Of a DNA stretch of 64,000 nucleotides, positions 23,047 through 32,036 are shown piece by piece (position 1 is the stretch's first letter; each line of letters begins with the position of its first letter). The stretch is from JABWBH01 sp964526695. GTDB taxonomy: Bacteria; Planctomycetota; Phycisphaerae; UBA1845. Below the pieces are notes generated by a model. The model made no database searches, had not been told where the DNA came from, and worked only from the letters and a program-made list of their open reading frames with translations. The position numbers were made by a program, and so were the translations under genes. The stretch covers positions 1-64,000 of the forward strand of contig CAZGJA010000051.1 in the NCBI GenBank assembly GCA_964526695.1. The letters run 5' to 3'.

Positions 23047-23937
23047 TCAGCGCTTCAACGCCGCCGCCATCGTCGCGCCGATGTCCGCCGGCGAGCTGGA
23101 CACGGCCACGCCCGCGAGCTTGAACGCCTCGATCTTCGACCCCGCAGTGCCTTCGCCGCCGGAGATGATCGCGCCGGCGTGTCCCATGCGCTGGCCCGGC
23201 GGCGCGGTTTGACCCGCGATGAACGCGACCACCGGCTTCTTCATGTTCGCGCGAATCCAGTCCGCCGCGGCCTCTTCGTCGCTGCCGCCGATCTCGCCGA
23301 TGACGATGACGCCCTGCGTGCTCGCGTCTTTCTCGAAGCGTTCGAGCAGCTCGATGAAGTTCAACCCTTTCACCGGGTCGCCGCCGATGCCGATGCAGGT
23401 GGACTGCGACAGCCCGCGCGTGGTGCACTGCCAAACGGCTTCATACGTTAGCGTGCCGCTGCGCGAGATGATGCCCACGCTCGGTCCGCCGTTGGTCGCC
23501 GGCTTGTGGATGTACCCGGGCATGATGCCGATCTTGCACTCGCCCGGCGTGATGATGCCCGGGCAGTTGGGCCCCAGCAGCAGCGCGCCCCGGGCGTCGA
23601 GGTGCGCGCGGGCCTTCACCATGTCCAGCGTCGGGATGCCCTCGGTGATGAGCACGATCAGCTTGATGCCCGCGTCCGCCGCCTCCATCGCCGCCGCGGC
23701 CGCGAACGCCGCGGGAACAAAGATCAGCGTGGCATCCGCGCCGGTGGCGGCGACGGCGTCCTTGCAGGTGTTGAAGACGGGCAGCCCGTGCTCCGACTTC
23801 GTCCCGCCCTTGCCCGGCGTGACCCCGCCGACCATCTTCGTGCCGTATTCGAGGCACTGCTTCGTATGGAAGGCGCCGGCCTTGCCGGTGATGCCCTGAC
23901 AGATGACCTTGGTGTTCGAGTTGACGAGAATGCTCAT
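23047..23937 (-). CDS. sucD: Succinyl-CoA ligase (ADP-forming) alpha subunit
   Basis: The 296-aa protein has the normal length for SucD. It has the CoA-binding Rossmann domain (QGITGKAGAFHTKQCLEYGT, residues 14-33; VTPGKGG), LLGPNCPGIITPGECKIGIM (residues 121-140), and the active-site phosphohistidine in MGHAGAIISGGEGTAGSKI (His at about residue 254). It would make ATP from succinyl-CoA in the TCA cycle together with SucC. sucC normally lies directly upstream of sucD, but here upstream DNA is a 35-bp tandem repeat and an IS21 element, and no beta subunit is in the window. Confidence 0.93.
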   Translation of the reverse strand: MSILVNSNTKVICQGITGKAGAFHTKQCLEYGTKMVGGVTPGKGGTKSEHGLPVFNTCKDAVAATGADATLIFVPAAFAAAAAMEAADAGIKLIVLITEGIPTLDMVKARAHLDARGALLLGPNCPGIITPGECKIGIMPGYIHKPATNGGPSVGIISRSGTLTYEAVWQCTTRGLSQSTCIGIGGDPVKGLNFIELLERFEKDASTQGVIVIGEIGGSDEEAAADWIRANMKKPVVAFIAGQTAPPGQRMGHAGAIISGGEGTAGSKIEAFKLAGVAVSSSPADIGATMAAALKR

Positions 23938-24075
23938 GCGTGAGTTCCGCTGAAGTTGAAGCCCCGGGTCGTGTTCGCCCTGCCGCGTCCACGGGGTTGG
24001 CGGCAGGGCTGGAAAGTATGGCGGCGACGCGGATGGCTGTCCAACCGAGAGGGAGGGATAGCGTCCTTTTGAGGA

Positions 24076-24285
24076 GGGAAACCGCTCTCCGGCTTGGAAG
24101 CCGGGCGGCGGGGAATCCGCACCCTGGCCTAAAATCGGGGTGGCAGGAAAACCGCGCCCGGGCCTGGGATCGGGGTGACAGGGAAACCTCGCTCTGGTCT
24201 GGGATCGGGGTGACAGGGAAACCTCGCTCTGGTCTGGAATCGGGGTGGCACGGAAACCTCACGCTGGCCTGGGATCGGGGTGGCG
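24076..24285. repeat. 35-bp tandem repeat, six units, upstream of sucD
   Basis: Six contiguous 35-bp units (start positions 24076, 24111, 24146, 24181, 24216 and 24251) share the pattern GGGAAACC-N8-GG-CTGG-ATCGGGGTG-CA. Units 4 and 5 differ at only a few bases. The period is not a multiple of three and there are no spacers, so it is neither coding nor CRISPR. The array ends about 10 bp before the IS21 left end. Confidence 0.88.
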
Positions 24286-24427
24286 CCGATCCATGTGTCA
24301 GTTATCACTCAAACTCCGCCAGGAGTTATCCCTTCAAATCCAGCCATTCTGAGGCCTCGAGGGGTCTGCCGCGTACGCTCTCCCGCCTTTCAGCGGGAGG
24401 ACCTGCGGCCTGGCGAATCGGCTCAAG

Positions 24428-26076
24428 ATGGCGGAACATCAGGACATCATCGCGTTGGCCGGGTTGGGCTGGTCTTTTCGGCGGATCGCCGTGGAGGTCG
24501 GCGTTGATCGTGAGACCGTTTCCCGGCACGTTCGGTCGGTGACGATGGAGCCACCCGGCGTGGGTCCGCCGGGTTCAAATGCCGCCATTTCGATAACCGG
24601 GATTGCGGCCAACGACGCTGCGGAGGGTGAGACGGGCGGCGCAGCGACAGACGCGCGGCGGGTCGCGGCCGACGACGATCCTGGAGCCATCGCGGCGGGT
24701 GCCCATGCCGCCATTTCGATAACCGGCGCGGGTCGGCGAAGCCTGTGCGAACCGCTGCGCGTCGTCATCGAGGCGAAGCTTCAGCAGGGGTTGACGTCGC
24801 AGCGCATCTGGCAGGATCTGAAGGCGGAACACGGCTTCAGGGACGGCTATCAGTCCGTGCAGCGATTCATTCGCGGTTGAAGCAGGGCCGACCGTTCCCC
24901 TTCCGCCGAATGGAGTGCGCTCCCGGCGCGGAAGCCCAGGTGGACTTCGGTACCGGCGCGCCCATTGTCATTCCCGACGGCACGGCGCTGCCGGTGGGCG
25001 TGAAGTCGCGGCGGCGCAGGACGCCCGTCCTGCGCGTCGTGCTGAGCCACTCGCGCAAGGATTACAGCGAGGTGATGCTCCGGCAGACGACCGAGGATTT
25101 TCTCCGCGCCCTGGAAAACGCCTTCCGACACTTCGGCGGCGTGCCGAAGACCCTCGTCACGGACAACCTCAAAGCCGCGGTGCTGAAGGCCGACGGGTTC
25201 GATCCGGAGCTGAACCCCAAGCTGCAGGCTTTCGCCGAGCATTACGGCACGGTGATCCTGCCCACGAAGCCTCGAATGCCGCGGCACAAGGGCAAGGTCG
25301 AGCGCGGCGTGGCTTACGTGCAGGACAATGCCCTCAAGGGGCGCACGTTCCCCAGCCTCGCCGAAGAGAACGACTTCCTGCCGCAATGGGAGATGGACAC
25401 CGCCGACACGCGCATCCACGGCACCACGCGGCAGCAGGTGCGGAAGATCTTCGAGCAGGTCGAGAAGCCCGCGCTGCGGCCCCTGCCGTTCGAACGCTTC
25501 CCGCTGTTCCACGAAGCCCGTCGCAGGGTCAACCGTGACGGGCACGTCGAGGTGGACAAGAGCTGCTACTCCGTGCCGGCGGAGTTCCTCGGGCGCACGG
25601 TCTGGGTCCGCTGGGACAGCCGCGTGGTCCGCGTCTTCGACCCGAACCTGCGGCAGATCGCGGTGCACGCCCGCCACGAACCGGGACGCTTCGCCACACA
25701 GCCCGCGCACATCGTCGCCGAGAAGCGCGGAGGCCTCGAACGCGGCGCCGCCTGGTGGCTGCGAAAAACCCGTCTCATCGGCGATTCGGCCGGGCAATGG
25801 GCCGAGACCGTCATTCAGCAGCGGGGGATTCACGGCCTCCGCCTGGTCATGGGCCTGGTAAGTCTCGCCACGCGACACCGCGACGCGGCGATTAACGACG
25901 CCTGCCGCATCGCCCAGTCCCACGGCGTCCACCGGCTCCGCGACCTCCGCACCCTGCTGAAGCGCGCCGCGCCGCCGCAGGAGCCGTTCGAGTTTATCAC
26001 CACGCACCCGCTGATCCGCAGCCTGGATGACTACGGCCGGCTGGTACGAAACGCCTTTGAGGAGGTTCACGCATGA
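24428..26076 (+). pseudogene. istA: IS21 transposase IstA, frameshifted
   Basis: An N-terminal part (24428-24880) has the HTH LGWSFRRIAVEVGVDRETVS and ends RFIRG-stop. The rest resumes one frame back at 24874 with RLKQGRPFPFRRMECAPG. A single missing base around 24872-24876 explains the break. The catalytic triad is intact: AQVDFG (D), LVTDNLKAAV (D) and KGKVERGVAYVQ (E). The C-terminal beta and helical parts (CYSVPAEFLGRTVWVRW and onward) are complete. The N-terminal segment also has two near-identical AAISITG stretches, probably a small internal duplication. Confidence 0.85.
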
Positions 26077-26839
26077 ACGATTCGCTGCGCAGCGCAGCGC
26101 GCTGACGAAGCTGCGGCTTTCAGGGTTGTCGCAATCCCTGGAGGTCCGCCTGCAGGAGGCCAGCGGCAACCGTCTGGGTCACGCCGAGTTCCTGGAGTTG
26201 GTCCTCCAGGTCGAACTGCTGGTCCGCGGCGACGGCGCATCATCCGGTCGCGTCAAGGCCGCGGGCTTCCGCGAGCACAAGACGCTCGAAGACTTCGACT
26301 TCGCGTTCAACACCTCGATCAAGAGGAAGCTCATCTTCGACCTGGCCGCGTGTCGCTTCATCCGCGAAGCCCGCGACGTGCTCCTCCTCGGCCCACCGGG
26401 CACGGGCAAGAGTCATCTGGTCCAGGCCCCCGGCTACCAGGCGATCAAGGCCGGATTCGTGGTGCTGTACCGCTCCATCTTCGATGTCGTCCGCGACTTC
26501 CTGCACGACGAAGCGCTGGCGGGACAGGACCGCGTGCTGACGAAATACCTTAAACCCGACCTGCTGATCATCGACGACATGGGAATGAAAGCGTTGCCGA
26601 AACGGTCCGGCGAGTACCTGTTCGAGATCATCCTGCGGCGCTATGAAACGCGGTCCACGATCATGACCAGCAACCGCCCCCTGGAGGACTGGGGAAAGCT
26701 CATCGGCGACGTGCCCTCGGCCACGGCCATTCTCGATCGCTTCCTGCACCATGCGGAGACGATCACCATCACCGGGAAAAGCTACCGCCTGAAAACACGA
26801 TCGGCCTCTCAGCCGGCTTGCAAAGAGGAGATGCAGTGA
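26073..26839 (+). pseudogene. istB: IS21 helper ATPase IstB, 5' frame damaged
   Basis: The natural start is the ATG overlapping the istA stop, with GAGGAGG upstream, giving MNDSLRSA; but a 5-bp CGCAG duplication (near 26088-26097) shifts it to a stop. In the main frame the protein from SALTKLRLSGLSQSLEV onward is complete: Walker A LGPPGTGKSH, Walker B DLLIIDDMGM and TSNRPLEDWGKLIGD. An ATG at 26027 would open this frame with 22 extra residues but has no ribosome-binding site, so weak expression is possible. Confidence 0.8.
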
Positions 26840-26910
26840 GGTACAAGGTCACAGAGACTGGCTGGTTTTGATGCGCCCACGAGTGGCTGGTTTTGATGCG
26901 CCCGGTGACA

Positions 26911-27152
26911 CGCCCGGGTCGTGCGGCGTGGCGCGCAGATACGTGAAGTCGTCGAAGCAGGTGGAGGCCGTATCGCTGACGCATCCCACCTTGCCGGCGC
27001 CGAAGAACGTCGTCGAGTTGTAGGTGAAGTCCGCATTCTGGCCGTCGAGGGCGGCGTAGACCGCCTTTTGACGGATCCAGCCGCGGATCGTGTACTCCGT
27101 GCCCGCGGTGACCGTGGCACTGGCCGAGTCCAGCGCCGCGCTGCACCCGGCG
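26911..27152 (-). pseudogene. Fragment of a secreted-protein gene
   Basis: On the minus strand one frame reads LDSASATVTAGTEYTIRGWI, then VYAALDGQNADFTYNSTTFF and TCFDDFTYLRATP, which looks like a beta-sandwich segment of a larger secreted protein. It has no start, is bounded by the stop of the zinc-ribbon gene on one side and by the IS21 right end on the other. No continuation is visible beyond the IS. I do not recognise the family. Confidence 0.5.
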
Positions 27153-27157
27153 CGAGC

Positions 27158-27733
27158 TTATTCACTGGTGACGTTCTCAGTATCCTGATAGGGGCGCGGC
27201 GTCACGCCTTTTGCGTCAGCGCCCTCACGAATCCGCCCGCACTCAGAGCATACGTCCGTAACGCCTCCGCGCAAGTCGTAACCACAGCTTACGCAGAGAC
27301 CACGCCTTTTGAGGTAGAACGTGCGGATTCCGGTGTAGCCCCTTCTCACCACGTAGCAGGCAATCGCCGTAGCTGGGATCAACCAAATAGGAAGTCGCAG
27401 CACGACCATGTCTGATTCCAGGGTGAACCGTGCCGAGTGAGCGTCTGTCCAAGCAGACAGCGACGGCTGTTTATCTCCAACCCAGGTGTAGGAGCGGAAT
27501 CCACGCCTCGGAGATCTCCCCATCCCACTATATTCGTAGGCCTCGACATACAACCAGCCTCGAAACAACGACACTTCCACCGGCCACACGCTTCCAGTTC
27601 TCGAACTCCTCGTTACCACCGTGTAGAACGGTGTCGGCGAGAAGCTTACTGCCCAGAGCCCACCCCCCAACAGCAGTGCAAGCCCAAACACGAACCACAA
27701 GATCAATCGCTTCGACATGTGCCAGCTTGGCAT
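27158..27733 (-). CDS. Membrane protein with C-terminal zinc ribbon (CGYDLRG type)
   Basis: This 191-aa protein has two hydrophobic segments: LILWFVFGLALLLGGGLWAV (residues 9-28) and LRLPIWLIPATAIACYVV (about 126-143). A periplasmic beta-rich domain lies between them. The cytoplasmic tail carries LCVSCGYDLRG...CSECG, a four-cysteine zinc ribbon very common in planctomycete small membrane proteins. The start at 27733 has GGAGG upstream; an in-frame ATG at 27718 is the alternative. It follows the RHS remnant on the same strand by about 40 bp, the place where RHS toxins keep immunity genes, but this role is speculation. Confidence 0.72.
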   Translation of the reverse strand: MPSWHMSKRLILWFVFGLALLLGGGLWAVSFSPTPFYTVVTRSSRTGSVWPVEVSLFRGWLYVEAYEYSGMGRSPRRGFRSYTWVGDKQPSLSAWTDAHSARFTLESDMVVLRLPIWLIPATAIACYVVRRGYTGIRTFYLKRRGLCVSCGYDLRGGVTDVCSECGRIREGADAKGVTPRPYQDTENVTSE

Positions 27734-27773
27734 CGCCCAGAGACCTCCGACTGGTGCTCTGCAACAATCACGT

Positions 27774-28965
27774 TTATCTACATGCCTGTTCACAGCCCCG
27801 TTTGCAGCGTTGTTGTTCGTCTTGCCCGTGCGTGTAATCATCGCAGTACGCGTAACAAGCTTGCTTGCAATCGTTTATTCTACGACAGTGTTTCGCATGA
27901 AGATAATACTTCGGGTCGTCACATACTCTGAACAACCACAAGGGCATGTTGGGTGAGCCGTGTGGCGGTAGACCGCTGCCTGCATCTGGAGGCGGCTTGC
28001 ACCCCTTGTGTCTCATGAATAACCAGCAACAGGGTTTTATGATTTCTCCAACGTGACAACAGTCGGACGTCGCATTGAGACATCTCCTCCTCCACTCATC
28101 GCAGAACGGTGTTAGGAGGTCACACGGCCAAAGAGGTAGCGGAGTTGTGCGCATACATACCATCTACACAAAATTACAACAATCCGGGTGGTATATGCCG
28201 CAGCCACCCTCGGAAGTATCACCCCCTCCTACACTCCGCCCCAATGGATCCACGTAAGTCTCAGGATTCGAGGTCTCGTATGCGGATAGATGCAACCCAT
28301 CAACGTGCATGAGTGGGTCGTTCTGCATGAAACGAGCAAGGCTCGGGGATAGAGTTCCATGCCTGTTGTCGTCCATGCTTGGTTGACTGATCCGTCAGTA
28401 ATCCTTGATGCAAGAACGCTGTACCGCTGGGAGAGATGGCGCGGTTAGTGTGCCGGGGGTTGAAGGACGACGAAGAATTCTCGATGGCCGTCATGACCGT
28501 CTCATCGGACGCGTTTAGCGTCCCGTCCTGGTTGAAGTCGAACACCCTGCAGGCACCGGAGGGCGTTCCCCAGCAGGTCTGGCCGCTGCCGAGAAAGCCG
28601 TCGTCGGTCGAATCAACGTCCCCGTCGCCGTCGTAATCGCCGAAATACGACACGCTCTCGATAATCGGCTGGCCGTACTCGGTGTAGAATACACGCTCGA
28701 GCACACGCCCCACGAGGTCGGTGAGCGTGGTCACGTTGTAGTTGGCGTCCTGGGACACGACCGCGTATCCGTGTTCGAGCTTCAGCGCCACCAACTCGTC
28801 GATGTACTGCGTGCCGTAGTAGGCCTGCAGCAGCACGTTGTCCGAGCCGTCGCGCATTTCGATCATCTGGTGGCCATTATACTCGTACCGGGTCGTGCCG
28901 TCCAAGTCTCCGGAATTGGAGACGACTTTCTCCATCCGCCTGCCCAGGGCGTGCGGCAAGCGCAA
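27774..28965 (-). pseudogene. RHS-repeat protein remnant with embedded dockerin-like loop and Cys-rich tip
   Basis: The minus strand encodes the end of an RHS core: TRYEYNGHQMIEMRDGSDNV, YYGTQYIDELVALKLEHGYA, then a dockerin-like pair (GDYDGDGDVDSTDD and VFDFNQDGTLNASDE), then the core end RFMQNDPLMHVDGLHL and NPETYVDPLG. The 5' end is missing before PHALGRRMEK. A frameshift near 28355-28375 separates GLLTDQSTKHGRQ from GTLSPSLARF. After the core a TAG at 28164-28166 interrupts the frame, but the same frame continues 129 codons as a Cys-rich tail (16 or more Cys, for example CKQACYAYC and CKRGCEQAC), as expected for a variable RHS tip. Three lesions mark it as a pseudogene. Confidence 0.8.
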
Positions 28966-29154
28966 GGACCGACCTGTTTAATCGCTGATGCCGTTGCAGC
29001 GAATGATCCTAGCAAGTCTTGTTCCACGCAGGTTCCAATCCGAGGTTCATTTTGGAACCTAACCCCTGCCAGCTTGATCAGTCCAATGGGCGGCTCGGGC
29101 GAACGGCGCTTCGCAGGAGTGCCCGCAGAAACAGAGCCCTCAGGGATTGGCTAT

Positions 29155-29745
29155 GTGTTTAGGCAAGTCGCGACGGTTTTTCTGGTCGTGGGTTTGGTGA
29201 TTGCCCCGGTGGCGGATGCACAGACCCAAGGATGGGGTGTTCTGGAGATTGACTGGGTGGGGATCATCGACAACGGGGAAGGGACCGCCTGGCCGCACGG
29301 ACCCTACGGCAGCATGTACGTCGAAGTGGAGCGCTGGCTTCACGGACGCTTGCTGGGCAAGTACAAACTCCCGTTGCCCGGGGTTCACTGGACGGGAGAG
29401 AAGTTCGAGTGGGACGACGGAGATGCGCGGAACTATGTCAATCCGCGTCCCGGGCGCGCCTTCATTCTCAACTACTGGCAGCACTCGGAAGAAGTCGTTC
29501 GACTCCGCGTGTACGAGAGCGACCCGGGCCCGTTCCGCGAGCATGACGTGCTGATGGTCGTGGACGTGTGGCGCTCGCAAAGCACGGCGCGGGCAGGGTG
29601 GATCCTCCAGTCCGCGCGCCCGGCAAATGCGGACGCGGTGAACCGCGCCTATCAGCGCGGCGCGAATTCCTGGGCGCCGTCTGTCTGGCGAGGCGGCGTG
29701 TCGTACGGGATGCCCTCCATGTTCATGCAGCTCACCACCCGGTAG
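29155..29745 (+). CDS. Exported protein of unknown function
   Basis: I do not recognise the family. From the GTG at 29155 it is 196 aa with a signal peptide (FRQVATVFLVVGLVIAPVADA) followed by a soluble beta-rich domain with many Trp and Tyr (EIDWVGIIDNGEGTAW, RPGRAFILNYWQ). An ATG at 29086 would add 23 residues before the signal and has no better ribosome-binding site. The 190 bp upstream hold no gene. It is single and followed by rtcB. Confidence 0.6.
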   Translation: MFRQVATVFLVVGLVIAPVADAQTQGWGVLEIDWVGIIDNGEGTAWPHGPYGSMYVEVERWLHGRLLGKYKLPLPGVHWTGEKFEWDDGDARNYVNPRPGRAFILNYWQHSEEVVRLRVYESDPGPFREHDVLMVVDVWRSQSTARAGWILQSARPANADAVNRAYQRGANSWAPSVWRGGVSYGMPSMFMQLTTR

Positions 29746-29934
29746 GCTGGCTATCCCGAAAGGTGATCCTCGACAGAGAACGCAGGTGTCATTCAATCGG
29801 CGTGGATTTGGGGTCTCCAGCCCGACGATCTTCCCGGAAGGCGTGTCGGCGCTGGAGACCCTCCGTCTACGCACGTCTGCCAGAGCTTTCGATCGCTTGA
29901 CGCAGGCCCGCGCCACGCGCACGATAACCTCGCC

Positions 29935-31395
29935 ATGTCCGAAGCCTACACAGGTCCGCTCGAGCGCATCGATCCCTGGCGATGGCGCATCCCGAAGTCC
30001 TACAAACCGGGCATGCGCGTCGACGGCCTGATCTTCGCCAGTGACGCACTCATTGGGCACATCCGCTCCGACAAGTCTCCCGAGCAGGTCGCCAACGTCG
30101 CCTGCCTGCCCGGCATCGTCCGCCACTCCATGGCCATGCCCGACATTCACTGGGGCTACGGCTTCCCCATCGGCGGCGTGGCCGCGACCGATCCCGCGCG
30201 CGGCGGCGTCATCAGCCCCGGCGGCGTGGGTTACGACATCAACTGCGGAGTGCGGCTGATCCGCACCAACATCCCGCTGAAGCGCGCTGAAAAGCGCATG
30301 GAAAAGCTGATCGAGACGCTGTTCGATACCGTGCCCTGCGGCGTGGGGCGCGGCGGGCGCATCAAGTTCGGCCCCAGGGAGATGAGCAAACTGCTCGAAC
30401 GCGGCTCGCCCTACGTGGTGGGCGAGGGCTACGGCTGGGACAGCGACATCGAGGTCACCGAGGGCGGTGGGCATATCGAGGGCGCGCGTCCCGACATCCT
30501 CAGCGAGACGGCGTATCAACGCGGCGAAGGCCAGTGCGGCACGCTCGGCAGCGGCAACCACTTCCTCGAAGTGCAGGTCGTGGAGCGCGTGGACGACCCG
30601 GTCGCGGCGAAGGTGCTCGGGCTGGAGGAAGGGCGGCTCACCGTGATGATCCACTCCGGCTCGCGCGGGCTGGGCTACCAGGTCTGCGAAGACGCGCTGA
30701 TGGAGATGCGCGACGTGCCGGCCAAGTACGGCATCGAGCTGCCCGATCGCCAGCTCGCCTGTGCGCCCGTGGACTCGCCGGAGGGGCAGCGGTATCTCGG
30801 CGCCATGCGCGCGGCCGCGAACTTCGCGTGGTCCAACCGGCAGATCATGACGCACCTGGCGCGTGAGGCGTTTGCGCAGGTGTTCGAGGCTCCCGCCGAG
30901 CAACTGGGCATGACGCTGGTGTACGACGTGGCGCACAACATCGCCAAGATGGAACCCTACGACGTGGACGGCAAGACGGTGCCGCTCTGCGTCCATCGCA
31001 AGGGCGCCACGCGCGCCTTCCCGCCGGGCCATGCCGAGCTGCCGCAGCGCTATCGCACCATCGGCCAGCCGGTCCTCGTCCCCGGCGACATGGGTCGGGC
31101 AAGCTGGGTGCTCGTCGGGCGCGAAGGGTCGATGCTGGAGACGTTCGGAAGCTGCTGCCATGGCGCGGGGCGACAGATGTCTCGCGGCGCCGCCATCCGA
31201 GCCAGCAAGGGGCGCAACATCCGCAAAGAGCTTCTCGCCAGGGGCGTCATCGCACGAGCCAGAGGCCGCACCGGCCTGGATGAGGAACAACCCGACGCCT
31301 ACAAGGACGTCAACGACGTGGTGGACGTACTGCACGAAGCGGGCATCAGCGCCCGCGTAGCGCGGCTCAGGCCGGTGGGCGTCATCAAAGGATAG
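29935..31395 (+). CDS. rtcB: RNA-splicing ligase RtcB
   Basis: This GTP/Mn-dependent RNA ligase joins 3'-phosphate or cyclic phosphate to 5'-OH ends. The 486 aa are normal length. Motifs are GGVGYDINCGVRLI with the metal-binding Cys (about residue 104), GSGNHFLEVQ (about 204), HSGSRGLGYQ (about 241), YDVAHNIAKME (about 331) and GSCCHGAGRQMSR with the guanylated His (about 405). No RtcA or archease is adjacent. There is no Shine-Dalgarno before the ATG. A TTGACG lies upstream and GATAAC ends only 6 nt before the start, which hints at a leaderless transcript, although the spacing of 20 nt is long. Confidence 0.95.
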   Translation: MSEAYTGPLERIDPWRWRIPKSYKPGMRVDGLIFASDALIGHIRSDKSPEQVANVACLPGIVRHSMAMPDIHWGYGFPIGGVAATDPARGGVISPGGVGYDINCGVRLIRTNIPLKRAEKRMEKLIETLFDTVPCGVGRGGRIKFGPREMSKLLERGSPYVVGEGYGWDSDIEVTEGGGHIEGARPDILSETAYQRGEGQCGTLGSGNHFLEVQVVERVDDPVAAKVLGLEEGRLTVMIHSGSRGLGYQVCEDALMEMRDVPAKYGIELPDRQLACAPVDSPEGQRYLGAMRAAANFAWSNRQIMTHLAREAFAQVFEAPAEQLGMTLVYDVAHNIAKMEPYDVDGKTVPLCVHRKGATRAFPPGHAELPQRYRTIGQPVLVPGDMGRASWVLVGREGSMLETFGSCCHGAGRQMSRGAAIRASKGRNIRKELLARGVIARARGRTGLDEEQPDAYKDVNDVVDVLHEAGISARVARLRPVGVIKG

Positions 31396-31433
31396 CAGGC
31401 CTCGGTAGCACTCGGAACCGGGCATTGGGACCG

Positions 31434-31533
31434 TCACCCCCGCGCAGGCGGCGGTCCAGTCCTCCCCGCGCAAACGCCGGTTTTTGTCCCCGCCTCGGAA
31501 GCATCCGGCTGGATTCCCGCCTGCGCGGGAATG
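31434..31533. repeat. CATTCCCGC-family repeat between rtcB and the VWA gene
   Basis: GTCACCCCCGCGCAGGCGG at the left and CTGGATTCCCGCCTGCGCGG at the right form long-range complementary arms. It is the same layout as at 57298-57371 and 22909-23009. The remaining part of the 641-bp gap (31534-32036) contains no gene that I can support, apart from the leader hairpin. Confidence 0.75.
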
Positions 31534-31944
31534 ACGAGTCTCGCATTTCGCCGCAGTCGGTTAAGCCACTCGGGCGCTACATGGGTCCGCTGTTGCGGAC
31601 CCGCACTGTTCGCCGGCCCGGCGATTCTCAGAATGCGGTTGCCCTGGCTCCCTTATTGAGTCGTGATGGCAAGTTCTCGGAACCTCATTCCTCAATAACT
31701 TTGTTTTCGATCGCGCCTCCCTGCCCGCGCGAATTGTAAGCTCCACACAGGCCAATTTTGCCGGTTGGCGAGGTTGGCCCACGGCTTGGCTTTATCGGGC
31801 TAAGCCGGTGGCGAGCGGGCGGCGGGCTTTCATCAGCCGCTGCACGCCCGGCGATGCGAGACGCGAAAATACGGCTTCCACACAGTTGAACCCTGGGCGC
31901 GCGACAGTCGCGCCATGGGCACTGCGACACTTGCGCCAGAAGGC

Positions 31945-31971
31945 GCGCGGCGGTTCCCCTTTCCGCCGCGC
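31945..31971 (+). promoter_or_regulatory. GC-rich hairpin in the leader of the VWA gene
   Basis: A 9-bp stem (GCGCGGCGG / CCGCCGCGC) with a 9-nt loop (TTCCCCTTT) is followed by GGCCTTTC. It lies about 65 nt upstream of the start at 32037. A second small hairpin (GCGCGACAGTCGCGC) lies just before it, so the leader is structured. No known riboswitch consensus was recognised. Confidence 0.4.
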
Positions 31972-32036
31972 GGCCTTTCAGTTCGCACAAGGGGTACACC
32001 ATGCCGGGCATGGGGCCTGGCGTCTGGAGGGCGTAT

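Larger units (their letters stand above)
24296..26910 (+). mobile_element. IS21-family insertion sequence
   Basis: The element carries istA and istB in the usual order with ATGA overlap. Left-end repeats L1 (24298-24321, AGTTATCACTCAAACTCCGC) and L2 (24322-24345, AGTTATCCCTTCAAATCCAG) match inversely the right-end repeats TGGCTGGTTTTGATGCGCCC at 26859-26878 and 26884-26903. The tips read TGTCA...TGACA. I see no target duplication. Both ORFs have frame damage, so this copy is probably inactive. Confidence 0.85.

Noticed and set aside
22402..23451. Plus-strand open frame (349 aa) between the M28 gene and sucD
   Set aside because: It spans a palindromic repeat and part of sucD on the other strand, has no ribosome-binding site and no motif.
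24076..24285. 35-bp repeats as a CRISPR array
   Set aside because: Units are contiguous with no spacers and no cas genes are present.
28161..28166. TAG-ATG junction in the RHS remnant as programmed stop-codon readthrough
   Set aside because: A frameshift and a missing 5' end also occur in the gene, so simple decay is the better explanation.
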